A DNA stretch of 40,770 nucleotides, from positions 1-40,770 of the forward strand of contig JACOUI010000320.1 of assembly GCA_016177915.1 (NCBI GenBank). Reading direction: 5' to 3'. The notes beneath the pieces were generated by a model. The model saw only the letters and a program-made list of their open reading frames with translations. It searched no databases and had not been told where the DNA came from. This document shows, one piece after another, positions 7,570 to 16,561 of this stretch; the first letter of the stretch is position 1; every line of letters begins with the position of its first letter. This stretch comes from Planctomycetia bacterium (GTDB taxonomy: Bacteria; Planctomycetota; Planctomycetia; Pirellulales; S012-138). The position numbers were made by a program, and so were the translations under genes.

Positions 7570-10416
7570 ATGCACCGCTCAGCGGTTACAATCTCGCCCA
7601 GCCGGCAACGGGATGACCGGCGGGGGGCGCAGGTGCCTGACCAGCGATTTTTGGAAAGCCCCGTTGCCACCAGCCCCGCGACCTGGGCGGCCTTGGATGC
7701 CCGCGACGTCGCCCTGCGCCTTGGCACTTGCGAGCAAGGGCTGACGGCCGCCCAGGCCGCGGCCAGCCGGGCCCGGCACGGCCTCAATCTTCTTCCCCGC
7801 CCGCGCAAGACGCCCTGGTACGCGCGCCTAGCGGGGGAGTTCGTCCACTGGTTCGCGGCGCTGTTGTGGATCGCCGCGGTCCTGGCCTGGCTGGCCGGCA
7901 TGCCGCCCTTGGCGCTGGCGATCGTGCTGGTGATCGTCGTCAACGGCGCGTTCAGCTTCTGGCAGCAATACCAGGCGGAGCGGGCGGTCGAGGCACTGGA
8001 GGCCCTCTTGCCGCGTCGGGTCATGGTGCGGCGCGGCGGCCGGGAGATCGACCTTCCGGCGTCCGACGTTGTGCCAGGCGACGTGGTGCTCCTGGCCGAA
8101 GGGTGCCTCGTGCCGGCCGACGCGCGCCTGATCCGCGCCGACCGGCTGTCGGTGGACGCGTCGACTCTCACCGGCGAGTCGCACCCCGTGCCGCGGACCG
8201 CCGACCGCGTCGACGTCGCGGCCGACGCGGCGACCGACCTTGCGAACCTGGTTTTCGCCGGCACGTCGGTCGTCGGCGGGCGCGGCGAGGCGATCGTCTA
8301 CGCCACTGCGGGCCAAACGCGATTCGGCCGCATCTCACATCTCACGCAGCAGCAGGAGGAGCGGCCCAGCCCGCTTGAGCGCCAGATTCGCCGCGTGACG
8401 CGCGTGATTACGGTCCTGGCCGTGGCGATGGGGTTGGCGTTTTTTGCCGTCGGGGTCAGCGCCGGGGCGCTGTCGGTGGCGGACGGCTTCCTGTTCGCCC
8501 TGGGGATCATCGTGGCCAATGTGCCCGAGGGGCTGCTGCCGACGATCACGCTGGCCTTGGCGCTGGGCGTGCGGCGGATGGCGCGTCGCAACGCGCTGGT
8601 CAAGCGGCTGGAGAAAGTCGAGACGCTGGGCGCCACCACGGTCATCCTGACCGACAAGACGGGCACGCTGACGGAGAACCGCATGACGGTCCGGGCCGCG
8701 TGGACCGGCGGCGACGAGATCGATCTTGCGGGAGAGCAGGGCGCGGGCGCCGGCGCAGCGGCCGCATCGAGCGGCACGGCGCCCCCTTTTCATGACCTGC
8801 TCGTGGCGGCGGCGCTCTGCTGCGACGCGCGCCTCCTGCCCGAGGCCGGTTCAAAAGGAGAGACGGCGCGGTTCGTGGTCAAGGGAGACCCGACCGAAGG
8901 GGCGATCCTGCTGGCGGCGGCGGCGCACGGCCTGCCGCCGGCCGCGCTGGCCGAATTTCCCCGGCTGGCCGAGCTGCCCTTCGACTCGCGGCGGCAGCGA
9001 ATGACGACGGTCCACGAGCTGCACGGCAGGCCCGAGGTCTTTACCAAGGGCGCTCTGGACGCGGTCCTGCCCAAATGCTCCGCCTTGCGCTGGTCTGCCG
9101 CCGACCGTCCGGTCGACGTCGCGGCGCAATCGCAAATCCAGGCGGCGCACGACCGGCTGGCTTCCCGCGGCTGGCGTGTGTTGGCCGTGGCCACTCGCGC
9201 TTTGCCGCCGGGGCGCGCGCCCGCTGGCGGCGCGGCGGGCGACGCCCTCGAAGAGGGCCTCGTGCTCCTGGGACTGTTGGCGATGGAGGACCCGCCCCGG
9301 CCGGAGGTCCCCGCCGCCATCCGCGCCTGCCGCCAGGCCGGCATCCGCACCGTCATGGTCACGGGAGACAGCCCCGTGACGGCCCGTGCGATCGGCCGGG
9401 AGATCGGGATGTATAGCGACGACGTGCGGATCGTGACGGGACGCGAATTGGATGCGCTCGGCGACGGCGACGTCGCCGAATTGATGCGGCAGCCGCAGCT
9501 TCTCTTCGCCCGCGCTACGCCCGAACACAAATTGCGGCTGGTGGAGGCCCTGCAGAAAAACGACGAGGTGGTGGCGGTGACGGGCGACGGCGTGAACGAC
9601 GCCCCCGCGCTGAAGCGCGCCGACATCGGCGTGGCGATGGGGATGACCGGGACGGACGTGGCCCGCGAGGCGGCGGACATGGTCCTGGCCGACGACAACT
9701 TCGCCAGCATCGTGGCGGCCGTCGAGGAAGGACGAAGCGTCTTCGACAACATCCGCAAGTTCATCACCTACATTTTCGCCAGCAACGTGCCCGAGGCCGT
9801 CCCCTTCATCGCCTTCGTGCTGTTCAAGATCCCCCTGCCGTTGACGGTGATGCAGATCCTGGCCGTGGACCTGGGCACGGACATTTTGCCGGCCCTTTCG
9901 CTGGGGGCGGAACGGCCGGAAGCGGGCGTCATGTCGCGTGGTCCCCGGCCGCGCCGCGAGCCGCTCTTGAACGCCGCCACGCTGCTGCGGGCCTACGGCT
10001 GGCTGGGCGTGATTGAAGCGGCGCTGTGCATGGCGGGCTACTACGCCGCCTACCTGTTGGCCGGCTGGCGGCCGGGGCTGCCCATGGACGGCACGGGCGC
10101 GCTGTATTTGACGGCCACGACCATGTCGCTGGCCGGCATCGTCGCCTGCCAGGTGGGAAACTTGCTGGCCTGCCGTAGCGAGCGGCAATCGGTCTTACAA
10201 ACGAACTGGGGCCGCAACCGGCTCATCTGGCTGGGGCTGGCGGCCGAACTGGCGATCCTGCTCGTCTTGATGCATGCGCCGCTGCTGTCCGGCGTATTCG
10301 GGCTGACGTTGCTCTCGTGGCGGCATTGGGCGCTGCTGGCGACCTTCCCCGTCGTGCTGCTGGTCCTGGAGGAGCTGCGGAAGGCCGTCCAGCGGCGGCG
10401 GCGCGTCACCCGCTGA
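7570..10416 (+). CDS. cation-transporting P-type ATPase, type II, with Na,K-ATPase-like signatures
   Basis: A membrane pump of 948 residues with all P-type ATPase parts in order: N-terminal cation-ATPase domain (about 30-100), helices M1-M2, actuator domain with TGES (201-204), M3-M4 containing VPEGLLPT, phosphorylation site DKTGT with D362, nucleotide-binding domain, hinge TGDGVND (from 671), then M5-M10. The ion-site segments, VPEGLL in M4 and DLGTDILPALSLGAE in M6 (D767, D771), look more like animal Na,K- and H,K-ATPases (PEGLLATVT; DLGTDMVPAISLAYE) than like SERCA. A bacterial type-IIC-like pump moving Na, K or H is therefore plausible, though calcium cannot be excluded. No beta subunit is visible. 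A GTG at 7633 behind a G-rich stretch is an alternative start. It lies 21 bases after the baeRF3 gene. Confidence 0.9.
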   Translation: MHRSAVTISPSRQRDDRRGAQVPDQRFLESPVATSPATWAALDARDVALRLGTCEQGLTAAQAAASRARHGLNLLPRPRKTPWYARLAGEFVHWFAALLWIAAVLAWLAGMPPLALAIVLVIVVNGAFSFWQQYQAERAVEALEALLPRRVMVRRGGREIDLPASDVVPGDVVLLAEGCLVPADARLIRADRLSVDASTLTGESHPVPRTADRVDVAADAATDLANLVFAGTSVVGGRGEAIVYATAGQTRFGRISHLTQQQEERPSPLERQIRRVTRVITVLAVAMGLAFFAVGVSAGALSVADGFLFALGIIVANVPEGLLPTITLALALGVRRMARRNALVKRLEKVETLGATTVILTDKTGTLTENRMTVRAAWTGGDEIDLAGEQGAGAGAAAASSGTAPPFHDLLVAAALCCDARLLPEAGSKGETARFVVKGDPTEGAILLAAAAHGLPPAALAEFPRLAELPFDSRRQRMTTVHELHGRPEVFTKGALDAVLPKCSALRWSAADRPVDVAAQSQIQAAHDRLASRGWRVLAVATRALPPGRAPAGGAAGDALEEGLVLLGLLAMEDPPRPEVPAAIRACRQAGIRTVMVTGDSPVTARAIGREIGMYSDDVRIVTGRELDALGDGDVAELMRQPQLLFARATPEHKLRLVEALQKNDEVVAVTGDGVNDAPALKRADIGVAMGMTGTDVAREAADMVLADDNFASIVAAVEEGRSVFDNIRKFITYIFASNVPEAVPFIAFVLFKIPLPLTVMQILAVDLGTDILPALSLGAERPEAGVMSRGPRPRREPLLNAATLLRAYGWLGVIEAALCMAGYYAAYLLAGWRPGLPMDGTGALYLTATTMSLAGIVACQVGNLLACRSERQSVLQTNWGRNRLIWLGLAAELAILLVLMHAPLLSGVFGLTLLSWRHWALLATFPVVLLVLEELRKAVQRRRRVTR

Positions 10417-10600
10417 CCGCCTCCATGTCCACGGCGCACTGGACCCGGTTTCTCCCTCGTTTCTGTGCGCGGCGCAGGGTGATTGCGCGGAGTTTGACAC
10501 CACGGTCCCCGCGTCGCCGGCTGTACACTGCATCCCGTGGTGGCTATTCTCACCATCGCTGTGCGCAATCGAACCGCTGGATTACTGAAGCGCTGTTCCG

Positions 10601-11728
10601 ATGGCAAGCTCCGCCGCCCCATCCCCGACCGATCAAAAGGACGCGGAGCGCTACCAGCGCCTGCTGGCCGAGGCGCGGGCGATCCAGGGCGTTTCGCTGG
10701 GAAAGGACGCCTGGCGGCGGCTGAAGAAAAACCGCGTGGCCATGGCGTCGCTGTGGTTCCTCGTCGGGCTAGGCGTGCTGGCGTTTCTAACGCCTTTTTT
10801 GCCGCTGCAGCCGTCGCACAAGACCGAGACAAAGCTGAAATTCGCGCCGCCGGTCTCCTCGCCGCTGCTCGTCGATTCCTACGACATCGAGAAGCAAGGC
10901 GGCAAGTCCCAGGGCGAGCTCGACAAGGACGGCTTCGGCGAGCTGAACTTCATCGACCGCGGAATGCTCGCCCTGCGGCGGAGGGTGTTCGGGCCGTGGT
11001 GTTTCAACTCGCTCTGCGGGCGCGATAAGCTGGGGCGCGACACGCTCGCCAGGCTCTTCTGGGGGGCCCGCGTGTCGCTGCTCGTCGGGGTCGTGGCGGC
11101 GTTCGTGTCGCTGGTGATCGGCGTCACCTACGGCGCCGTCTCCGGCTACCTCGGCGGCTGGATCGACAACCTCATGATGCGGATCGTCGAGGCCCTCGAT
11201 TCGGTGCCCTTCATCTTCGTCGTGATTTTCCTGATCACCGTCCTCAGCCAGGAGGACGTCAACAAGGCCCTGGCCGGCGTCGGCATCAACCGCATGCACA
11301 TTTTCTTCGTGGTCGTGGGGGCCATCTACTGGCTGACGATGTCGCGCGTCGTGCGCGGGCAGGTGATCTCGCTCAAGAACGAGCAATTCATCGAGGCCGC
11401 CCGCACGATCGGCGCCAGCCGCTGGCGGATCATCTTCCGCCATCTGATGCCGAACCTGACGAGCGTCGTCATCGTCTACCTGACGCTCACCATCCCGCGC
11501 GTGATCCTGTTCGAGGCGTTCCTGTCGTTCGTGGGGCTGGGCGTGGAGGTGCCCAACGCGTCGTGGGGCGTGCTGGCCAACGAGGCGGTCGAGGCGATTA
11601 CGTCGGTGAAGGTTTTTTGGTGGCTCGTGGTCTTCCCCGGCGCGGCGCTGGCGGCGACGCTCTTCGCGCTCAACTTTCTGGGCGACGGGCTGCGGGACGC
11701 GCTCGACCCGCGGCTGAAAAACCGGTAG
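10601..11728 (+). CDS. ABC transporter permease, OppC/DppC type
   Basis: An inner-membrane permease of 375 residues in the peptide/nickel importer class. An OppC-like N-terminal helix (about 47-68) is followed by a long periplasmic segment (about 70-135) and a five-helix core. The EAA loop that docks the ATPase is EAARTIGASRWRIIFRHLMP near residues 265-284. Related proteins work with an OppB-type partner, two ATPases and a binding protein; none is within this window, so it is an orphan here. The gene starts 184 bases after the P-type ATPase and has no clear Shine-Dalgarno site. A TTGACA at 10494 has no -10 box at proper spacing. It ends 12 bases from the convergent gene at 11741. Confidence 0.9.
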   Translation: MASSAAPSPTDQKDAERYQRLLAEARAIQGVSLGKDAWRRLKKNRVAMASLWFLVGLGVLAFLTPFLPLQPSHKTETKLKFAPPVSSPLLVDSYDIEKQGGKSQGELDKDGFGELNFIDRGMLALRRRVFGPWCFNSLCGRDKLGRDTLARLFWGARVSLLVGVVAAFVSLVIGVTYGAVSGYLGGWIDNLMMRIVEALDSVPFIFVVIFLITVLSQEDVNKALAGVGINRMHIFFVVVGAIYWLTMSRVVRGQVISLKNEQFIEAARTIGASRWRIIFRHLMPNLTSVVIVYLTLTIPRVILFEAFLSFVGLGVEVPNASWGVLANEAVEAITSVKVFWWLVVFPGAALAATLFALNFLGDGLRDALDPRLKNR

Positions 11729-11740
11729 AGCGCGCTGCGC

Positions 11741-12238
11741 TTACGGCGCCGTCGTCGCGCCCGGCCGTTCCGGTGGCAGCGTGTCTCGCGCCACGCGCAT
11801 CACGCCGGCGATGCAAATCACCGCCACGACGAGCATCAGGTTGACCGTCAGCCAGACGCGGGCGTTCTTGCGGATGGCGGCCAGCGCCGGGCTGCGGCCG
11901 ACGAGCGCGCTGGCGATGAAGAAGACGACGAGCGACAAGAGGAACTTCACGCCGAAGAGCACGTGGTAGACCATCTTCAACTCCGCGGGAAGCCCTCGGT
12001 TGATCGTGAAGAAGTTGGCGAGCCCGCTGACCAGCAGGATGAGGATCGCCGCCATGACGACCATCGCCCAGCGGCGGCGGACGGCCTCGTGCAGCTCCTT
12101 GCGCTGCTCGTCGGGCAGGACCGCCACCGCCGGCAAGAGCGCGACCCGCATGAAGATCGTCCCGCCGGCGGCCGCCACGGCCGAGAGAATGTGCAGCCAG
12201 CGGAGCAGAATGTTGAAGTAAATCCAGGGATCGTCCAC
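11741..12238 (-). CDS. four-helix membrane protein, CopD-like
   Basis: A small integral membrane protein, 165 residues from the GTG chosen here. Four hydrophobic helices are evident: WLHILSAVAAAGGTIFMRVALL, VVMAAILILLVSGLANFF, VKFLLSLVVFFIASALVG and LTVNLMLVVAVICIAGVM. A histidine in the first helix and this layout resemble CopD/DUF-type copper-resistance membrane proteins, but a role in copper is only suggested. The GTG at 12238 has GGAG six bases upstream and directly precedes DDPWIYFNILLRWLH. An ATG at 12304 would add 22 residues without conserved character. The large secreted protein gene ends 75 bases upstream, so the two may share a transcript. Confidence 0.7.
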   Translation of the reverse strand: MDDPWIYFNILLRWLHILSAVAAAGGTIFMRVALLPAVAVLPDEQRKELHEAVRRRWAMVVMAAILILLVSGLANFFTINRGLPAELKMVYHVLFGVKFLLSLVVFFIASALVGRSPALAAIRKNARVWLTVNLMLVVAVICIAGVMRVARDTLPPERPGATTAP

Positions 12239-12313
12239 GGGGGTCTCCCAAGTCACGGTTGGAGAAGCGGGAGCTATCGTAGGGCGGGCGCGATGCCTTG
12301 GCAATGCGCCCCA

Positions 12314-15022
12314 TCACAGCTTGAGCTGCATCACCTGCACGTCCCCCGGATGCACCCGCACGCGCACCTCGCGCACGTCGCCCCGCGTCTCGATGGCGAA
12401 CTCGCGCGGCTGCGTCAACTCCCGCGCCGATCGCACCAGCAGCTTCGTCCGCAAGAGCACGTCCACAAACGCCCGCCGATCCACGCGCGCGATCCCGTTT
12501 TGCGTCTTGTCCACGCCCTGGTTGTTGAAGAGCGTCACGACGTAGCCCTCCTTCGTGCGGTTGAGCTGGTGCATGATCTGCCCGCTGGGGCGGTTGCCGC
12601 CCGACGAGAGGATCTCGACCGGCAGAAGCTGCGACGTCAGGCCGTTCATGAGGAAGGGCATTGCGGGATGGGCCCGTTCGTCGCGGCCGAGCATCCGCGG
12701 GACGAGCGTCAATAGGACCGCCCCTTCGCCGACCTGGTTGCGTGTAATGAGCGGGACGCCGCCGGCGGCAAAGGCCAGGGCCTTGGCGCCGGCCAGCTCG
12801 ACGCGCTGCGTCTCATAGGGCGTCGTCGCCAGCGCAACGCCCCCTTCCGGCGTCCACGATTCAGCCACGACGCGCTGGTCCGTGAACTTGACACCCAGGA
12901 GCGCCTCGGGCAGCTTACCCCGCGCCGCCTCGACGTTCACGACCAGGGTCCCGCCGCGCTTCACGTAATCCTCGAGCGCCGCGGCCATCGGCCCGCCCAG
13001 CTCCACGTCGCCCGCCGCCCACACGATCGGATACTCGATGAGGGCCTTCGCTCGCTCCGGCCGATCGACGAGCACGTCAAAAATGTTGCCGTAGACGCCA
13101 TTGGGCAGGCTCTGCACGTCCGGCGCCGCCGGCCGACCTTCGGCAATTGCCGCCGGGTGCCAGCAAACGTTGAACAGCTCGCGCAGCTCGCGGTCGGCGT
13201 CGTTTTCGGCAAAGACGTGGAGCATCTTGCACGAGTAATTCACGCGCTCGTAGGCGTGGCCGGAACTGACGAGGAGCGCGACCGGCGTGACCGGCTCGCC
13301 GCGGTCGGGCAGCCGATCGACGAACTCTTGAAAATCGACCGTCGCCCGGCCGAAGGGCGAAAGCTGGATCGGGTGCGTCCCCGGCCCCGGCAGAAAGAAC
13401 TGGTTCCCCAGGCCCTGCTCCCAAAAAATCGCCGACGCCCCGCTCATGTAGTTCAGGTAATAGAGCTTGCGATACCAGCCGATCGTGACGCCGTCGGTCA
13501 CGGCGTATTTCGAATGAAACCACCCGCCGGCGCCGCGGTTGACGACGGGGTTCTGCGTGAAGTAGTTGCAGGCGTCGCCGAAATTGCCGCTGGCGTAGTT
13601 GATCCACGCCCCGCCGTACTGCCGCGCCGCCCCGCGCTCAAACGCGATCCGCATCGGCACGTGGACGTTCGTCGCGTCCTCCTCATAGCCGACCACCTGC
13701 GAGCCGGCCTCGTGAAACAGGTGCGCCAGCGCAATCGAATCGACCGACAGGCACGGGATGCCCTTGGCCCAGTGCGCCTCGTGTACTTGCGTTTTGTAGA
13801 TGGCGCTCCAGCGGGCGGCCTGCTGCGATTTGAAATGCTGCACAAGCGCATCGACGTGCTGGCGGCGCGTCGGCGCCAGCGGCTTGTCCGGCAGCGACAC
13901 GCCGCCCGTGCCGATCGCCTCGCCGTGGATATAGCCCAGGAACTGGTCCGCCAGCGAACCGGTTAATGCGGCATACGTGGCCGGGCCGTTCTGGTCGTTG
14001 TATTGGCCGAAGGCATAGTTGGTCAGGATGTAGAACGGGGTCTTCGTCCGGTCGAGCCATTTGCGGAGCGGCGTGTCGGGCGAGAGGTCCGGCGTGCCGC
14101 CCAGATAGAAGCCCGGCAAAAGGCCCGGCCAGGACATGATCGGCACGTCCTTTTGCCCGGCGAACTGCTTGTGGAACGCCTCGCGGATGTCGTGCGGCGG
14201 CGAGAACTGAAAGAACACATCATAGAGCGGCAGCGACTCCACATTCTGCGCGTTCCACCATTTGGGATCGCTGTCGGCCGCGGCCCACAAGGCGAAATCG
14301 CGCCCGCCGAGCTTGGGCCGCTGCCACGTGCCGCCCGAGAGTCCCTTGCCCGACCCGCGCCACGTCGCCCCGTCGGGCGGCACAACGCGGAACGACGCGA
14401 AATACGCAAACGGCGGCTTTTCGCGGCCGATCGGCGTGTAGTCGAGGTCGTCGGTGATGAGCACGGCATCGACTTGCCGCCAGGCCTCGCCGGGCTTGTC
14501 GATCGCCAGATCCAGTCGCGCCGGACCCTCGGCAAGCTGCGCCTCGGCCGATCCCCAGCCGAACGAAAACCCCCAGTAAAGTTGATACTCGTCGTTGGGC
14601 GGGACAATGGGCTGCGTTCCCAATTCGGCCGCGACGGCGGCCTTGCCCCCTTGCACGAGGCGCACCGTGAACGGCTCGGTCTTGCCGCGGTGATCGACGT
14701 ATCGCACAAAGACGCGGAACCGCCCCGCGCGGGGAATCACGATCTGCCGGCCGCAAACGGCGCGGGTCTCGTCGGCCGCGGCGCCCATCGAGTTCCATTC
14801 GCTCTCGCCGCCCTGCGACCACTCGGCCGAGATGCCCGGCCCGGCGACGCCCCACGCGCCGGTCGCCTTGGCTGCGCCGGTCCAATAGCCAAAGCTCCCC
14901 TGGACGCCCTCGAACCACTCGGGTTCGTACCACAGGTAAACGGGCGCCTTCGGCTGGGCGGCGGCGAGGGAGACCGGAACGAGGGAAAGGCCGATCGCGG
15001 CGGCGAAAATGCGCACGGGCAT
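12314..15022 (-). CDS. large secreted protein with carbohydrate-active-enzyme-like layout, function unknown
   Basis: An exported protein of about 902 residues. The start at 15022 gives a clean signal peptide (MPVRIFAAAIGLSLVPVSLAAA) followed by a mature protein rich in Trp and Tyr. The first 200 residues look like a beta-sandwich of the carbohydrate-binding kind (GRFRVFVRYVDHRGK). The middle reads like a barrel or hydrolase domain with many aromatic residues and segments such as IHGEAIGTGGVSLPDK and LFHEAGSQVVGYEEDAT. Residues around 680-740 (EYPIVWAAGDVELGG, LEDYVKRGGTLVVNV) resemble the glutamine-amidotransferase-like fold found in GH42-type enzymes. I do not recognise a named family and cannot assign catalytic residues. 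A glycoside-related role is an inference. An in-frame ATG at 15067 is possible but would bury the signal peptide. Confidence 0.75.
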   Translation of the reverse strand: MPVRIFAAAIGLSLVPVSLAAAQPKAPVYLWYEPEWFEGVQGSFGYWTGAAKATGAWGVAGPGISAEWSQGGESEWNSMGAAADETRAVCGRQIVIPRAGRFRVFVRYVDHRGKTEPFTVRLVQGGKAAVAAELGTQPIVPPNDEYQLYWGFSFGWGSAEAQLAEGPARLDLAIDKPGEAWRQVDAVLITDDLDYTPIGREKPPFAYFASFRVVPPDGATWRGSGKGLSGGTWQRPKLGGRDFALWAAADSDPKWWNAQNVESLPLYDVFFQFSPPHDIREAFHKQFAGQKDVPIMSWPGLLPGFYLGGTPDLSPDTPLRKWLDRTKTPFYILTNYAFGQYNDQNGPATYAALTGSLADQFLGYIHGEAIGTGGVSLPDKPLAPTRRQHVDALVQHFKSQQAARWSAIYKTQVHEAHWAKGIPCLSVDSIALAHLFHEAGSQVVGYEEDATNVHVPMRIAFERGAARQYGGAWINYASGNFGDACNYFTQNPVVNRGAGGWFHSKYAVTDGVTIGWYRKLYYLNYMSGASAIFWEQGLGNQFFLPGPGTHPIQLSPFGRATVDFQEFVDRLPDRGEPVTPVALLVSSGHAYERVNYSCKMLHVFAENDADRELRELFNVCWHPAAIAEGRPAAPDVQSLPNGVYGNIFDVLVDRPERAKALIEYPIVWAAGDVELGGPMAAALEDYVKRGGTLVVNVEAARGKLPEALLGVKFTDQRVVAESWTPEGGVALATTPYETQRVELAGAKALAFAAGGVPLITRNQVGEGAVLLTLVPRMLGRDERAHPAMPFLMNGLTSQLLPVEILSSGGNRPSGQIMHQLNRTKEGYVVTLFNNQGVDKTQNGIARVDRRAFVDVLLRTKLLVRSARELTQPREFAIETRGDVREVRVRVHPGDVQVMQLKL

Positions 15023-15208
15023 GGCGGCGTCCAGGGAGGAATTCGTTCGAGCGCTCCATTCACGCATCATGCGCGAACCTGGCCGCCGATGCCACCCGAT
15101 TGTCTTGGCTGCCAGGAGTTGGCAGTGAAGATGTTCCGCGGGCACGGGCGCGTGGACCTGCGCGCCCTGTTTCCGCAGGTCGACAGGCGCGACGCTCCGC
15201 CGCACGGT

Positions 15209-15418
15209 TCAGTGCGAAGCCAGCGTCGCCGCGATCAGCACGGACATCCCCAGCAGCACCGCGCCGACCATGATCCCGATCGCGGTCAGCCTGGCGCGAT
15301 GGTCGTCCTCGATCATCTGCCGGCGCTGCCGCGGCGTGAAGTGCGCGAGCCACTCGTGATGCCGCGGATGCGGCTGCGGCGAAAGAAACGTATGCGGACC
15401 CAGGCTCAGGTGCCTCAT
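15209..15418 (-). CDS. small single-pass membrane protein, unknown
   Basis: A 69-residue protein with a His/Arg-rich N-terminus (MRHLSLGPHTFLSPQPHPRH), a charged helix (TPRQRRQMIEDDHRAR) and one C-terminal transmembrane helix (LTAIGIMVGAVLLGMSVLIA). A G-rich Shine-Dalgarno site (GGGGAGGG) lies about 10 bases before the ATG, which supports translation. It has no recognised family. The 186-base gap down to the secreted protein gene shows nothing I can name. Confidence 0.55.
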   Translation of the reverse strand: MRHLSLGPHTFLSPQPHPRHHEWLAHFTPRQRRQMIEDDHRARLTAIGIMVGAVLLGMSVLIAATLASH

Positions 15419-15535
15419 GGCCTGCCCTCCCCAAAAAGAGACCTGGGGGCGGCGCACCCGATGCCGCCCCTCAAGATATGCTACGGCGGGACCGCGGCGT
15501 GGGCAACAAGCGGAGAAGCGGCGCTTTAGCGCACG

Positions 15536-16438
15536 TCACTCGCCCGAGGCGGCCGGGCCGAAGAGGTCGTCTTGCTGCGTCTGGCTCAGCCGGAGGAAGA
15601 GCAGCTTCCGCTCCAGCCGGCCGGTGGCCGAGTCGGAAAAGAAATAGTGCCCCAGGCTGCCGGGCCGGTCGCGGGCGCTCGATAGCACCAGCATCTCGCC
15701 CGGCGCGAGGTGCGCCATGATCTCCATCTGATCGAGCACCATCCGCGGCCGCGAGGCCTCCAGGCGCATCACGCCATCGGCGCCGGTGAAGCGGTTCCGC
15801 GGGTCGCCGTAGTGGACCTCCGGGACGAGCTGCAGCTTGACGGAGCCGTCGCCCAGCGGCTGCGACTTGACGGCCAGCTCGCCCTGGAATTTTTCGTAGC
15901 TCTGGCCGTGAACCTGGCCGTTCTCCTTGAGCAAGAGCGGCACGGAGGCGTGGATGCCGGAGGCCACGATCTCGCCGCGCTTGCCGGAGCGAAGCTGAAG
16001 CTGCCGGATGCGGACGGTTTCTTCCTGGTCGAAGTTCACGACGTTGGCCAGGCCAAGCTGCGCGTCGGGCGGGGGCTGGGGCTTCGCGCGCAGGTCCAGA
16101 AGCTGCTGCACGCGCGTGGGGAGCTGCCCGCCGATCGTCCCCAGGCGAAAACCGTTCTCGGCGAGGCACTCGGCCGTGGCCTGCCGCGCCGCCTGCTCGT
16201 CGATCTCCTGCCAGATGGCGTCGTAGCTCGCAAGGTCCTCGTGCGGCAGGCGGACGAAGAAAATCTCCAAGGTCACGCTGTCGCGCGACATCGTGGGCGC
16301 CGAGAGGAGGCTGCTTTTGGCCCGGGCCGGCTGGTTCCAAAAACACCCCGCCGACGGCAGCAGCGCCAGCAACAAGGCCGCGATCCACCGGCCGGGCAGG
16401 AGCCGTGGCGAGGCGACGCTGGGCAAACGGGGCTGCAT
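15536..16438 (-). CDS. lipoprotein of unknown function
   Basis: A 300-residue exported lipoprotein. The signal peptide MQPRLPSVASPRLLPGRWIA leads through a hydrophobic stretch to the lipobox LPSAGC, which predicts lipid attachment at the cysteine near residue 32. The mature part begins with VTLEIFFVRLP and contains charged segments and a beta-rich C-terminal half (LRLEASRPRMVLDQMEIMAHL, PGEMLVLSSARDRPGSLGHYFF). The ending faintly recalls secretin-like domains, but I would not assign it. A longer frame upstream to 16819 runs through a repeat element and is not used. It is separated from its neighbours by more than 100 bases on each side. Confidence 0.75.
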   Translation of the reverse strand: MQPRLPSVASPRLLPGRWIAALLLALLPSAGCFWNQPARAKSSLLSAPTMSRDSVTLEIFFVRLPHEDLASYDAIWQEIDEQAARQATAECLAENGFRLGTIGGQLPTRVQQLLDLRAKPQPPPDAQLGLANVVNFDQEETVRIRQLQLRSGKRGEIVASGIHASVPLLLKENGQVHGQSYEKFQGELAVKSQPLGDGSVKLQLVPEVHYGDPRNRFTGADGVMRLEASRPRMVLDQMEIMAHLAPGEMLVLSSARDRPGSLGHYFFSDSATGRLERKLLFLRLSQTQQDDLFGPAASGE

Positions 16439-16456
16439 GGTGCGCTTGATCCGCCG

Positions 16457-16561
16457 CAGGTCGCAAGCCGCTGGTCGCTGAATACACCTCGTCATGGAGT
16501 TCGCGACGTAGACCGCGAGCGAAGGCCCACGGCGCAGGGGGCTTGCTCCACCCACCCTACC
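16457..16561. repeat. MITE-like element with imperfect terminal inverted repeats, copy A (degenerate head)
   Basis: It begins with GGTCGCAAGCCG and ends with GCTTGCTCCACCCACCCTAC, matching the ends of the elements at 23795-23903 and 24806-24913. The tail is nearly identical to copy B but the head lacks the first GGTGGG. It lies just upstream of the lipoprotein start. Confidence 0.6.

Noticed and set aside
10494-10529. TTGACA and TACACT upstream of the ABC permease
   Set aside because: The spacing is 24 bases, too long for a sigma-70 promoter.
14003-15529. 508-codon open frame on the plus strand opposite the secreted protein
   Set aside because: Low-complexity composition of an antisense frame and no protein-like segments.
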